Shown here in pieces: positions 34,000-45,050 of a DNA stretch of 64,000 nucleotides. The notes under the pieces were generated by a model. It ran no database searches. It was not told the DNA's origin and worked only from the letters and a program-made list of their open reading frames with translations. Numbering within the stretch: position 1 is the stretch's first letter; every line of letters begins with the position of its first letter. A program made the position numbers and the translations under genes. Origin of the DNA: Tilletia caries (lineage: Eukaryota; Basidiomycota; Exobasidiomycetes; Tilletiales; Tilletiaceae); contig JALUTQ010000020.1 of the NCBI GenBank assembly GCA_032718865.1, positions 900,587-964,586 of the forward strand, read 5' to 3'.

Positions 34000-36060
34000 T
34001 TAGGCTGACGACCGCAGCGCCGCCTGGCCGACACCAAGGATAGCAACCGCCCTCACGCTGTCCCACACCGTCGCCATCCCGGGGCCCTTCGGCAGACCTG
34101 TCCGCCAATCCGACTGGAACAGCGCAACGATGAGCGCAAAGAGCGTGAAACTCCTCAGGTGCCGCATACCGCTCCGCCACACCGCCAGCGTGTTTCGTCT
34201 GCTGTACCCACTCTGGTTGTTGTTGCCGCCGTCTCTCGAGCCGCCCGCCACGGAGCCGTCCCGGCGCAAGGAAGGCCCAAGCTGGCCCCAACCGGTCGGA
34301 TAGCGCACATTTGCTCGGCTCGTCGGACTTCGCCCGCCGGGGGAGAAGGTGGGAGACGAAGGGACCTGAGGGGATAGACGATTCGACGACATCTGAAGCT
34401 GAGGAAGGCGTGCATGTGTTCCCGTACGTCGTTGTCCACCTCTTGCATTCGAGAACTTGCCAGAGTTGCCGCCCTCCGCAAAAGCCCCGTGCCGACTCCA
34501 CCGCTCGGGTTGATCATCGGCCTCATTCTGTCCACCAGCGACGAGGGATCGCCCGACGACACGCCCCATGTCGACGACGCGTCGGCGCATCCTCCGATTG
34601 AGCGTCAGGATCCGCAGCACGAAGAGATAGGTGAGCGTGCGGAAGAGATCGCGCCATCGTCTTCGGATGGGCGGGTTGGCAGACCCCCCGGCCCACCCCT
34701 GGCCCCAATCGCCTCCAGCCAACGGTCCGCCAGCGACCCCGGCACCGACGATGCCCAAACCAGCCGAAGAGCCGGGTGTGGCGCGTCCATCTGGTGCGGC
34801 CCAGGGCCCAAGCGCGTTTCCCTTCTCGTCCATCGGGGTAAACGCGCCCAACTGGTGCAAGTTCACAAACGAACTCGACCGACTGCTGTGGCGAGACTGT
34901 GAGTGCGAGCGCGGGCGCTTCGTCACGCTGGAGCTGAATCGCCGCATGACCGAGTTGTGCGCTGCGTCGAGGGAGACCGTCCACGCGCCACACTTGCCCA
35001 GGGCGCGAGGCCATCGTCTCCGATCAAAGTGATCTTCAATCTGGCCCCGTTGACCGCCTTCCTCCAACGGCGTGCCGTCGTCCTTGGGGAAGATGATTTT
35101 GTCGAGCACGACCTGGGGCAGAACGCGTTTGGCGAGGGTCCACATGCCGGCGTGCACCCAGCCGTAGTGGAGGAGGTACATCACCGCAATGTGGCCCGGG
35201 TAGTGTTTCTTGAGCAAGTCGAGGAGGAACGGCAAGAGTTCGATTTCGAGATTGGACATGCCTGCGCCATCGAGGTCGCAGGCGAGAACCATCTGGAGCG
35301 GACCTGAACGAGGTTGACTTGTGAGATCATCTTTATCTACCTCTGCGCCGGCACCGGGCCTGGCAGCCGATGACGCGTCCCCTTTCTGGAAACCGCGCTG
35401 GTCCAGAGTTGGACTGTTGAGAGGCGTGCCAGCCACGCTGTCGGGGATGAAGTCGCTCCTGGCGTACATTTCGGCGATATGTCTTCTGCCAATCTCCACC
35501 GAAGCAAGGATGTACTCTTTGATGTTCTCGAGATTGCGTTCTTCGGTCCGTTCGAGAGTGCGGAGCGAAATTACGCCGCAAGGCCGACCGTAGTGGTCTT
35601 TGAGGCGGTCGTTGATCCAAAAGAGAGGCGGCCGGCTCTCGATGGAGTCCGTCGTCTTCGGGGAGGCGCTGGGGTCGCCTGCGTCGCGCAGAGCCCGGGC
35701 GACGGAAGGCGGGTCGACGTAGAGAGGATGGAGCTCATCCACGTCCAAATTGTCCACCTCCGACGTGATTCTCCACTGGAGAGTCTCGCGCAGTGCCTGG
35801 AGCGTGTTCTCCTCGTGGAACTTGGCTCGCTTCGCCTGTCGGAAGAGAGAGGGGATGTCCTGCAGATACTGCTCGAGCTTGGTGACGCCCTCTTCCTGGA
35901 GCTTGAGAGAGGCTGTGAGACTGGGCACGAGCTCCGACAAGGCGCGCGCGCGGATGGTCTGGAGGAGTGGGAAGTTCTCGACGAACAAGCTCCGGATTTT
36001 GTCGTGTCGGTCCTGAATGGCGCGAACCGCTGGTGAGGACCCGCGTGATCCGCTGGCCAT
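34000..36060 (-). CDS. CRAL-TRIO (Sec14-like) lipid-binding protein with C-terminal hydrophobic helices
   Basis: Single-exon 686-aa protein. Residues ~1-110 are helical (CRAL-TRIO N-like; RALRETLQWRITSEVD). The lipid-binding domain runs to about residue 340: WINDRLKDHYGRPCGVISLR, LENIKEYILASVEIGRRH, PLQMVLACDLDGAGMSNLE, LLKKHYPGHIAVMYLLHYG and a ...PQVVLDKIIFPKDDG strand. After a Ser/Gly-rich stretch come hydrophobic segments (FRTLTYLFVLRILTL; LRSFTLFALIVALFQ; VRAVAILGVGQAAL) that could anchor it to a membrane. It probably moves or senses phospholipids at a membrane; the ligand is unknown. The start is the first ATG of the frame. Confidence 0.8.
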   Translation of the reverse strand: MASGSRGSSPAVRAIQDRHDKIRSLFVENFPLLQTIRARALSELVPSLTASLKLQEEGVTKLEQYLQDIPSLFRQAKRAKFHEENTLQALRETLQWRITSEVDNLDVDELHPLYVDPPSVARALRDAGDPSASPKTTDSIESRPPLFWINDRLKDHYGRPCGVISLRTLERTEERNLENIKEYILASVEIGRRHIAEMYARSDFIPDSVAGTPLNSPTLDQRGFQKGDASSAARPGAGAEVDKDDLTSQPRSGPLQMVLACDLDGAGMSNLEIELLPFLLDLLKKHYPGHIAVMYLLHYGWVHAGMWTLAKRVLPQVVLDKIIFPKDDGTPLEEGGQRGQIEDHFDRRRWPRALGKCGAWTVSLDAAHNSVMRRFSSSVTKRPRSHSQSRHSSRSSSFVNLHQLGAFTPMDEKGNALGPWAAPDGRATPGSSAGLGIVGAGVAGGPLAGGDWGQGWAGGSANPPIRRRWRDLFRTLTYLFVLRILTLNRRMRRRVVDMGRVVGRSLVAGGQNEADDQPERWSRHGAFAEGGNSGKFSNARGGQRRTGTHARLPQLQMSSNRLSPQVPSSPTFSPGGRSPTSRANVRYPTGWGQLGPSLRRDGSVAGGSRDGGNNNQSGYSRRNTLAVWRSGMRHLRSFTLFALIVALFQSDWRTGLPKGPGMATVWDSVRAVAILGVGQAALRSSA

Positions 36061-36801
36061 GGTGGATGGAAAAGCTCGATGGCGGGCGCGCTGTTGTTGC
36101 TGAAGCGGACTGGTATTGCCAATCGTTGGCAGCGCGAATGAGTGTGAAGATCACAATGGGAGGTGAGAGCGCGACACCGAGGTCCAGGTCCAGGTGAGCA
36201 CTGACTACTGACTGAGCACCACCGGCTGTATGAGCTGAGGAGACGGCACAGGATGCTGCGTGTGCGCTCACCGTACAAGGGAGTCGAGAAGCGCGGCCAG
36301 TACAGAATCAGATGCTCGTCGTTGTCGTCCGGCAGCAGGACAGCAGCACAGCAACGCACGCATCAAGATTACCCCTCCCCCACCTAGCTTCCCGCTTCCC
36401 CGCAATTCCAGCGCCACAGTTCGAAGCGCGATGCGGAGACAAACAGAAGTCCCGAAGAGCCGAAAGCAAAAAATCCAGCGTGAAAGTTTTCCCGCTTCCC
36501 GACGGCCGACGGATGTGCCAACTTTCGAGCAGCAAGCCCGTTCCAGTGAGTGCAGATCGCGGAGCTTCCCATGGCATTCATTGCAGACGGTGTAGGTACA
36601 TACTGGAGACGAGTCGGGTCGTGAAGGATAAGGAGAAAGAGTCAGAGTCACAGAAACGGCGTGATAGAAATAAGGGTCATCGACTTTCGTTCCGGGGGGG
36701 GGGGGGGTATTTGCAGTTGGAGCGGTGAGGTCCAGATGAGAGGTTGAAAGTGGGCAGGCGGAAGCAGGATTCGCCGACGGGGGGAACGATCCGATCGTGC
36801 C
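36061..36801. other. Spacer with a 14-G tract
   Basis: Promoter region of the CRAL-TRIO gene and 3' flank of the M43 gene. An uninterrupted run of 14 G lies at 36694-36707. No gene recognised. Confidence 0.5.
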
Positions 36802-39251
36802 TCAGAAGAGCAGCAGCGAGGCAAGCACAGACGCCAGTCCAGCGACCACACCAGCGGCAGGCAACCCAGCCTTGACCACACTCGCGCTCGTGCTGCCCGT
36901 GCCGCCCGTGGTGTCCTGCAGACCCAGACCAGAGGTACCCTTGCCTCCGTTCGTGCCTGTGCCGACGGTGTCCTGACTGGATCCAGTTGAGCCGATGCCG
37001 TTGTTGCCCGGATAGGTGGCAAAGTCTTTGACATTGGGTGCCCTGATGACTCCCATCGTGCCGCTGTCCTGGCTTTGAGGCTTCGGTGGTACGACCACAC
37101 TCGTGTCGGCAGGGGTCTGGGAGAACGGAGGGGTGAACGGGGGCGAGTCCGGGTTGTTCAGCCCCTTGACTGCCCAGTCTGAAACCTCGAGGTCTGCAGA
37201 GAATACGGATTGACGATCATGAGCTTCAACGCTCACGAACAAGGAAGGGAGTGCTTGACATGTCCGCAACTTTGGGCAAACTCACTCGAAATCTGAAGCT
37301 TGTTGTTGGAGCAGATGGACGTCAAGTTCTGCTGACGCCGGATGAGGTGGTCGATGCTGATGGGCTCGTCTGAGCTCTCGCGGGCGGCAAAAGGTGCTGT
37401 CGTCCCACGCTTCCGCAGACCATATTGGCACGCGGCGGTCTGCAGACCGCGTCGGTATACGCGAAGACCGGTGTGGGCAGCAGCAATCTGCTCCTCTGAG
37501 AAGGACCCAGTGTTCACATTGGCAGACGACGAGTACTGCACGTCAATTCACGGTGGGGAAGGGAAATATCAGTGTTCGTGCCCCGTTGAAAGCTCGGGAG
37601 AGGCACCGACGAACGCACGCTCATGAAGTTGTATACGGGCTCCGCCACACTTTCGAGATTGCCTGCCGTGTCTAGGCAGGCCTGCTGAAACTGATCCTGT
37701 TGTGAGAAGCATCGCCAAAAGTATGGATAAAGTGTCAACAAGACGGTCTGGTCAAGCTGATGTCCACCTCAAGGATACGCACGCCTTCGCCGACAGGGTA
37801 CTGCTTGGTGTCACTCATCCCGTCGCTGCCCCTGCAGCCACCGTCGTGCGGATGTTGGAGGTTAAACCAGTGGCCGACTTCGTGAATCTGTTAGGCATCG
37901 AGAGTTGGGCACATCATCAGTATGGAGACCGAGTGTCCGAATGTTGTCCGTGTCCAATTGAACCTACCATTCCTGCACCTGGTCGCCCGAATCGATTGTT
38001 CGGGTAGTTGCGCATCGTCCTAGCGGCAACAATGCAGCCATCGTGCTCTTGGACGACCTTGTTCTTCAAGGGGAAAGTACAAATGCCCTCGATGGAGGCA
38101 CCGTCGTCCCTGAGCACCGCGTCGACGAGGTAGATGTTGAGATGATCGGAGATGTCGGTACCCAGCTTGCGCTTCAAGCTGCCGAGGATACCGGCGTTCT
38201 GGCCGGCCTTGGTCTTGTCCCTGTGATGAGTAACCGAGCAACCCAGTGCAATCTGTCAGAATTCGCTGGAGACTCCGAGGAGAGAAAGCTGGTGCTCACC
38301 AGGTTGACACCTTGTCGATATCACTTCCTGTCCAAACCCAGCGACCCTTGACGTTGATGGCAATTTGGATACGCGCGAGGCTGTTGAGACGCGACGAGAG
38401 AAATCAGCAGCCTTTCAACAGCGGCCTACCGGAAGTTTTGCGCGTGTCAGACTCACTGTTCGGCAAGGTCGTTGATCTGATCGTCGAGCGCAGACGAAAG
38501 GACAAAGTTGGAACGCACTGATTTGGAGTTGAGCAGCCAGTGGAAAGTCACGTCGACGGTCTCCCAGGCTGGAAGACAAATTGTTGGAAGCAACGAGCGC
38601 TTGTGGTTGCTTCGCTTTTGGAGTGCCGTGCTGTTGCCGCTGAGGATTTCCTCGGTACGTTTGCGGAAGGCACTCGTTTGACTGTAGCTGTTCGCTTTTC
38701 GCTCGCACGCTTGTTGGTTCAGATTGGCGAGGTAGAGCAGCTCGATGAGCTTGGCGTCGTCCAGGACGCTGATCGGTCCCGACAAAGTTGTGTGACGGCG
38801 ATGGAGAAACTGCTCGATGAGTAACACGTCGACGATCGGCGAATTACTATAATGAAGACGCGTCTACTCACGGCTCGGGTGCATATGGCTGAACGAAATC
38901 GCCGCCGTATGGCCAGTCCTGGAAGTCTCCTTGCGCAACGGTATAGTTGAGGAAGCCAGTCTCCGTGGGAAGTCCCGTGGTCGACGTGGTCGAGGTGATG
39001 TTGAGGCTATCCGTAGCCGTCGGGGTCATCAGAGAATCGCTCGTGGTGATAGAATCAGTAGGATCGGCCATGGACGTGGTTGTGCTCGTCGTCGTCGTCG
39101 TGCTGTCATCCGTGGACGTAGTCGTGGGTTCGGTGATGATGATGTCTGAGGTCGTGGTAAACTCGCCATCGGAAGTGGTTGTCTGCGCGCCGGCCAACAT
39201 GGTCATCGCCATGGCGGCCATGGCCTGTGCGACCAGGACCTTAAACTGCAT
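36802..39251 (-). CDS. Secreted M43-type zinc metalloprotease, Thr-rich N-terminus, GPI-like tail
   Basis: Extracellular zincin. The N-terminus has a signal peptide (VLVAQAMAAMAMTMLAGAQ) then a Thr/Ser-rich mucin-like stretch. Exons: 38872-39251, 38457 to about 38812, 38300-38380, 37968-38220, 37768-37887, 37619-37696, 37286-37535, 36802-37193. The protease domain includes VDVTFHWLL, DQINDLAEQ, HLNIYLVDAVL and the zinc site HEVGHWFNLQH, where Asn stands at the usual metzincin Gly. GGCRGSDGMSDTKQ and VYNFMS (Met-turn) follow, as in pappalysin/M43B proteases. The end is Gly/Thr-rich with a hydrophobic tail suggesting a GPI anchor. From exon 2 on all joins keep frame. The exon 1/2 join does not, with the obvious donor at 38871, so the N-terminal structure needs RNA support. 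Confidence 0.75.
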
Positions 39252-40891
39252 CGGAGGAGAAGAAACGGGGAGAGGAAAGAAGGAGGGCAGATATGAAGAT
39301 GGACAAAGCCGTGGTCAAACCAAATGTCTGTGGGCGGGAAAGGATGTCAGGTATGTCCAGAGGGCGACTCTTATACTTCTCCGTGGGCCTGCTCAGGCAA
39401 AAGCTTACGATGCCATTCATGCAGCATTCCGACGGGCGATACGCTTTGGAGGAAGACGAGGGCCTCAATTCGTGTCCAGAGACCAGAACTCTCAGCGCAC
39501 TGCCACTTTGCCTTGCACCTAAATTCCCTGCAAGTCCGTAAGAGGGGGGTGGTAAAAGCAATAGACAGTTGAGAATGTACACATGCAGGTCAGTCGACCC
39601 GGACTCGAAACGGTCAGTAGAGAGCTGCAAATGTGAGCAGTGAGAAGTGCTTGGCAGCATGGAGTATTATGGAGCGGAAGGCGTTGAGCACATCAGGATT
39701 CAGGCCGACATGGGGCACAGAAATCAACAATATGCACACGCGAGAGCTGAATTGTCGAGGCTGGGGGCTGGAAAGGTGAAAGTGTGAGCGCTCGACCGGT
39801 CACAGGCACCAGTCACCACAGGCACCCAAAGCAACTTGTGACGGTACACCTGCAGGTGGTCGAGCCTCCATGCAGCCCCCTTCCGAGCTTCATGCGACCT
39901 GGTTCCTGGTTCCTGACCGTTATCGCAGCCTGTTCGCTGATCACTACTCCTTACCTGGCGCGAGAAGAACAAACTCAGCGATCAGAGATCAGAATATCAG
40001 AAAGGTTCAGCATGATCCTCCCAACACCACGTGTCCGACAGAACTCACATCTTGCTTCTTCTGGATAAAGGCAAACCTGGGTCTTCGATGCTCCAGAGCG
40101 AGAGAGCTGAAGGCGGCATTTTGAAATCCAGAAGCGTGTTGGAGAACTGCTTGACGTGCCAAGATCTGCTGCATCCTGCATCGTCCCGCCCCGTCCCGCC
40201 GTTCACTGCCCTGCCTGGCGGTGGTGCGCGTGCGGTGGTGGTTTGTGGGTTGAGACTTGAGACCAGCCGCATTCGGAATTCGGATTCCGCAAGGTCCAGA
40301 ACCTTTGCGCCCCAACCTGCTTCCTCAACGCCTCAACGCTCAACGCCTCAACCTGCACACTCCCAAAACGTCTTACCACGCGCTGGACGCTGGAAACTGC
40401 CAGTCTACTACAGGCTGCAGGCCTTTGTCTGCATCTATATCTCCGCTTGGCGTCGAGGGTGGTGGTCAAATGCAGACAGCTCTCCGCTCTCCGCCGTCGA
40501 GGACAACGCGTCAAAACGCGTCGTGGGGTCGCGTCGAGACCAACACCAGAATATTCGTTGCCCTGACCTTCGCGACCCTGAAAGAAGAGGAGATGGCCTG
40601 AGCAAGAAGCCCAGTTGCTCGGAGCGGCAACGCGCGCGTTCCGACCCCTCGTCCATGCGTTGTTCAGCTGCTTCGACTACCGACGTCAGTCGTTCATCTT
40701 TCGCACTGACCCCCTCTGCAGAGACGCGACGCGACGCGGTGAAATGTCCTCGGTTGATGAGAATTTTTGCCAACGCTCACGCTCTCCCCCAGCCCTCCAG
40801 CTTCAAGCAAACTTCCTCTTGACCATCACTCCATCCCCTCCATTTCAGCACGGGCATCAACACACTTGCTTTGCCTTCCCGCCATCTCGAC
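39252..40891. other. Spacer between M43 and F-box-like genes
   Basis: Divergent promoters of two genes in 1.6 kb. Frames up to 263 codons around 40030-40820 are low-complexity and lack domain-like sequence. A short repeat of the type CGCCTCAACG is seen near 40327-40350. Nothing else recognised. Confidence 0.4.
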
Positions 40892-43312
40892 ATGCTCCTG
40901 GAAAGCGCGGAATCTCCGCAGGGGTGGTCCTTGTCCGCGATTCACGTGCTCGAGGCTGCAATCCTCTCTGCTTCCGAATGGCAATCAGCAGAGCGCAGCT
41001 GTGATGACCAGGTGCTACTGCGAGCTCGAGCTATTGGTCATATCCGACGAGTGGCCCAGTCGTCAGTGAGCATCCACCTCCGCTTCCTCTGGGTCAGCAA
41101 ATGTATAGATACTGATCTTGTTCTCTATTCTCTGCTGTAGTCGCATCATCTGCCATTCCAAAGGGTCAAGATCAACACGTCTGACGACACGCCAGAAGAG
41201 GTGGCACTCATTCAGAACATGATCGAGCACTGGACAGAGAAAAACGAAGCACAGGCACGGACTCCGTGGAAAGATGGCAAAGAAGGACAAACGTCAAAGT
41301 CACCAGCCCGATTGGAACAGGCTCCTACAGCGCCAGCAGCTAGCACATCCAGCTTAGTACGTCGGCCATCTTCAACCATGTCTCAAGAGGAAAGTCGCGT
41401 CATCAAGAAGCCGCGGCTCGGCACTTCCCAGAATTCGCTGTCGTCGCCCCCAAGCGTCAGTGCTACACATCGCTTCCTGCAAACACCCGAGCTTTTTTGC
41501 TTTCTCCTTGATCATCTGGACTTTGACAAGCTCGATATGGTCACGCTGTCCACGGTGTCCAAGCGAATGCGCATCAACGTCCTCCCGCGCCTGATGCGCA
41601 GCATCAACCTGCCCCTCGACAGAGCGTTCGACCTTCAAGAAGTCCTCCGAGCGTATCCGGGGCTGGTGGACCATATCAGGTTCGTACGCGTGTGGGATCC
41701 GGTAGCCAACCAATATGCCCGCAACAGCAGCGTTGAAAAGGTATATCGGAACCGAGATGCTCCTCACGTCCATAGGGACACGTGGAATCGCTTTGGCGAC
41801 CTCCTTCTGATGGTGCAGCAGAGACAAGTCATGCAGATGCCATTCTTGGACCTATCGATCGGACAAATCAACAAGTCGCTGTACAACCAGCTCAAGCGAG
41901 CTCCGCAGCTTTTGGAACGCCTCTCAGCACTACGGGTCGTTGGCGATTTCGACGCGTCTCGCTATCCGGGTGTCGCTGACGCCCAAGCTGCGTTCCACAA
42001 TCATGGCGAAGCAATGTCAGAGGAACTTTCGGATATCTTGCACTTGACGCTCGATACACAGGATTCGGTTGGCTCAAGTGCGCTCCAAGTTTTCCACTTC
42101 GAAGGTCTCAATCTCCATGCAGCTGCACGAGATTCCGTGCTCCCGGCGCTGCGACCCAGGTTGCTGAAACGGCTTGCGCTACGAATCCGAGATTTGTCCA
42201 TCAAGATACATGAAGCTGCATCGAGCGACATGTCGACATTTGCAACTCTACTTGCCGTGCAGTGGCCAAATCTTCGACGCTTTCAACTTCGCCTCCAAAG
42301 CAATCTTCCATCACAACCTGAAACGTTCAAATCGTCAATCCTCGCTTTTCTCAATCGTCATTCGTCCCTGGTTGACGTTGACATCCACATCGACGAAGAT
42401 GCCCAAATGGCTGTGCCTTTTGATTGGGCAGCATTCAGCCTCCCAGAGCTTCGATCATGCGCCTTTTCAGGGTTATGGCCGAGCGATGCAGCCATGCTCA
42501 CATTTGCTCGTCAACACGGATCCATTAGAGACCTTACCGTCACTTCGGGCCGAGAAGCTGGGACATTTGCCAGTCCAGAAATTGTGAACTCACTGAGCAC
42601 TCTCAGAAGATTGGACGGCGGCGCAGATCCGGTCAGCGCATTTCTCCGCGCGGGTGCACCCTTGAATCTCGTCCAGATCCACTCCAAGGATTCTGTTCAC
42701 TACGTGCCCCGAAGTCCCTTGTCTTCGATCACTTGCCTGAACATCCTCGACGTCGTCGACGAGGATTTCGATTCCTCCCACACCGTTTTAATGCTCGAGC
42801 GGTTGCTGCGCGAAAATCGCTTTCCTAATCTAGTCGAGCTCGCCGTGCGGTACAAAGGAGGCCGGAGAGAAAAATTTTACGATACAAGCGCCGAGTCAGC
42901 ACAAGCTCTTGCAGCCATTCTCGAGGCTCTCTCCAACCAGCGAGTTACGGTTCTGCGTGCACTCTGGGTCGGTTGCGATACCGCTCAAGCATTGCCGTCC
43001 GACGAAGTGCTCGCCAAGGTCGTCAAAGAGTTTCCACCTGCACTTCGATATGTATCGTGGTACCTTCCCTTCTCGAACACCACTCAGCACTTTCGGGTGC
43101 TACCCCCTTCCAAGCTGTTCTATCCTCCCTCATCATCATGCGCACTTGTCATCCTCTCCCCTCAACAGCGACGACGACTTCAGCGACTTCCATCCTCATT
43201 CCGGCCCATGGTTGCCCAGACAACGGGTGTCTGGAAAGGTCTGGACGGTGAGCCAGATGATCAGCTCATCTTCGATCACACTGGCGACTCGCCCCGCCTC
43301 AAGTACGTCTGA
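40892..43312 (+). CDS. F-box-like/leucine-rich-repeat-like protein
   Basis: Predicted 781-aa protein, exons 40892-41065 and 41141-43312. Exon 1 encodes a short N-terminus (GWSLSAIHVLEAAILSASEW). After a Ser/Pro-rich linker, TPELFCFLLDHLDFDKLDMVTLSTVSKRMRINV resembles an F-box (SCF adaptor) helix set. Then comes an irregular series of Leu-rich segments (LLKRLALRIRDLSIKI; PNLRRFQLRLQSNL; LPELRSCAFSGLWP; SSITCLNILDVVDEDF) as in fungal F-box/LRR families. The spliced join reads through without a break; the frame upstream in exon 2 has no ATG, which supports the exon 1 start. A role in protein turnover is inference, and the F-box match is moderate. Confidence 0.68.
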
Positions 43313-44860
43313 GCATTCGGATCTGGACTCTCCTGCTATCGATTCATGCGAACAAAATCAATCCTGTTCCCGACCGCGACTTGAGTCACGTCCGGGCTGA
43401 TCCTTCCTAAGTACACAATCTGGACGGAACGATGAACGACGTATGGACTCTTCAAGTACAATTTAAAGGCAAGAAGCACGAAATGTGCTTCTTTTGCTCT
43501 AGACACAAGCCTCTCCACCCCTGAAATTTTCCTTGCAGCTGCCACAAATCACTTCTGTGCATTCACCATCAGCATTCATCAGACTCTTCCCTCAAGGCAA
43601 GCAGTTGCATCTCTTCCTCCGAGTTCTTGCAATGAATGACTGATGCGTTCTATCAGTGATGTTGCAGTGATTTCTCTTCTCTGAGCTGAATGCTGCATAC
43701 AAAATACTCAAGCTTCTTCTCGACGTCCTTCATCCTCCATCGTATCGGCGGCATCAAGCTTTCGTGTCAAGGACATACTCAACTGTCTTTGGCGCTGAAG
43801 GGTCCGACAGCGGCGGCAGAGAAGGGAAGCAAGACCTGTCATGAATCCATGGGCCGAGCTACGTTCCAGTGTCTTAAAACTTCGTCAAGATGCACCTAAC
43901 TTATTCAAGCCATTTACAGCACAACCGAACGTCGCCATGTACATGGTTTCTCCTCGTGAGCGGGCACACTGGTCACATCGGAGGAACCGTCAAAGGGACG
44001 TCTGCATGGATTGACGCTCCGCTGCCGTGTGATTAAGGTGAGTCAGTTGTCGTCATGTCTTCGTCTCGATATCGTAATGCTCCACACCTGATAGCTAAAG
44101 CAGCGACTCGTACTCCTCCCTCCTGCTGCCTATCCAATCAGGATCGTCTGGTGAAATCACGTCCGGGAATCTGGCTCCCAGCGGGTCGAGGTCACGGATC
44201 GGCCGGAATCCATTCACCGCAGAGGAACAAGCACTCGGACACATACATGCGTCAGCAAGGCCGCTGTACTCGAAGATCTTGGACAAGGGAACGCGACGAT
44301 GCACCCGCTGCATGACGAGCAGGCGACGACCGAGGTTGCATGGAAACCAATGGAAGAGTATCTGCGGTAAGCATAAGTCATTCCTATCACGTTCGCAACG
44401 TACTGTGACTGATGCGACCTAGAAGCTTATGAGTGGCCGAGGTGCAAGCAGCAGAGGATCGAGTCGTCATCTGCTCTCCCTCAGCCGTGTTCCAGATTGC
44501 TTTCTCCCTGACCAACTCCCGCCTCATCGACGACCCTAGCCTGTCATCGCGCCCGGTTGCCGGTGTGGTTGAGTCGAGGTAAGCTGACCTTCGTCTCGCC
44601 ATACTCTTCTCCCAAAACAGTGACCTCCATCCAAGCTAATACTCGAATGTTCGATATGTGGGTTATGTCGAAAGAGGGAAAGAAAGAGAGGACGGGGACA
44701 TTAGTGAACGGTGAACGGTGAACGGTGAACGTTGACCCTTTGTATTATGACTCCTCACTCTGCTGACCTTGTTCCCCTTTGTCCCGTCCTCTGGCCTCCA
44801 GAACAAAGGAGCTCAAGCAGACTTCTAACTTTTCCATCCTCGCCACGATCATTCCCATTC
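43313..44860. other. Spacer, includes a 7-bp tandem repeat
   Basis: No gene recognised. Near 44706-44735 a GGTGAAC unit is repeated about four times. The right end leads into the kinase-like gene's 5' exon. Confidence 0.4.
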
Positions 44861-45050
44861 ACACACTTCATCCACCGAAGACCTGTTTGCATCTTCGCCC
44901 CTGCACTCGCCACGCACGGCAAATGTTCCGCCTACTCTCATTGACGAATTTCACAGGTCGGCCTCGGACAGAAACGAACACCTTGGTAAGTGAAGGGTCC
45001 GTAGAGGACAAAGGCTTTCCACTCTGAGGCTGGAATCACTGATCTTGTAG

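Noticed and set aside
33719..34501. 260-codon frame on the minus strand
   Set aside because: Out-of-frame shadow overlapping the 3' end of the CRAL-TRIO gene.
40031..40822. 263-codon frame between M43 and F-box-like genes
   Set aside because: No domain or splice support; composition does not look like neighbouring coding DNA.
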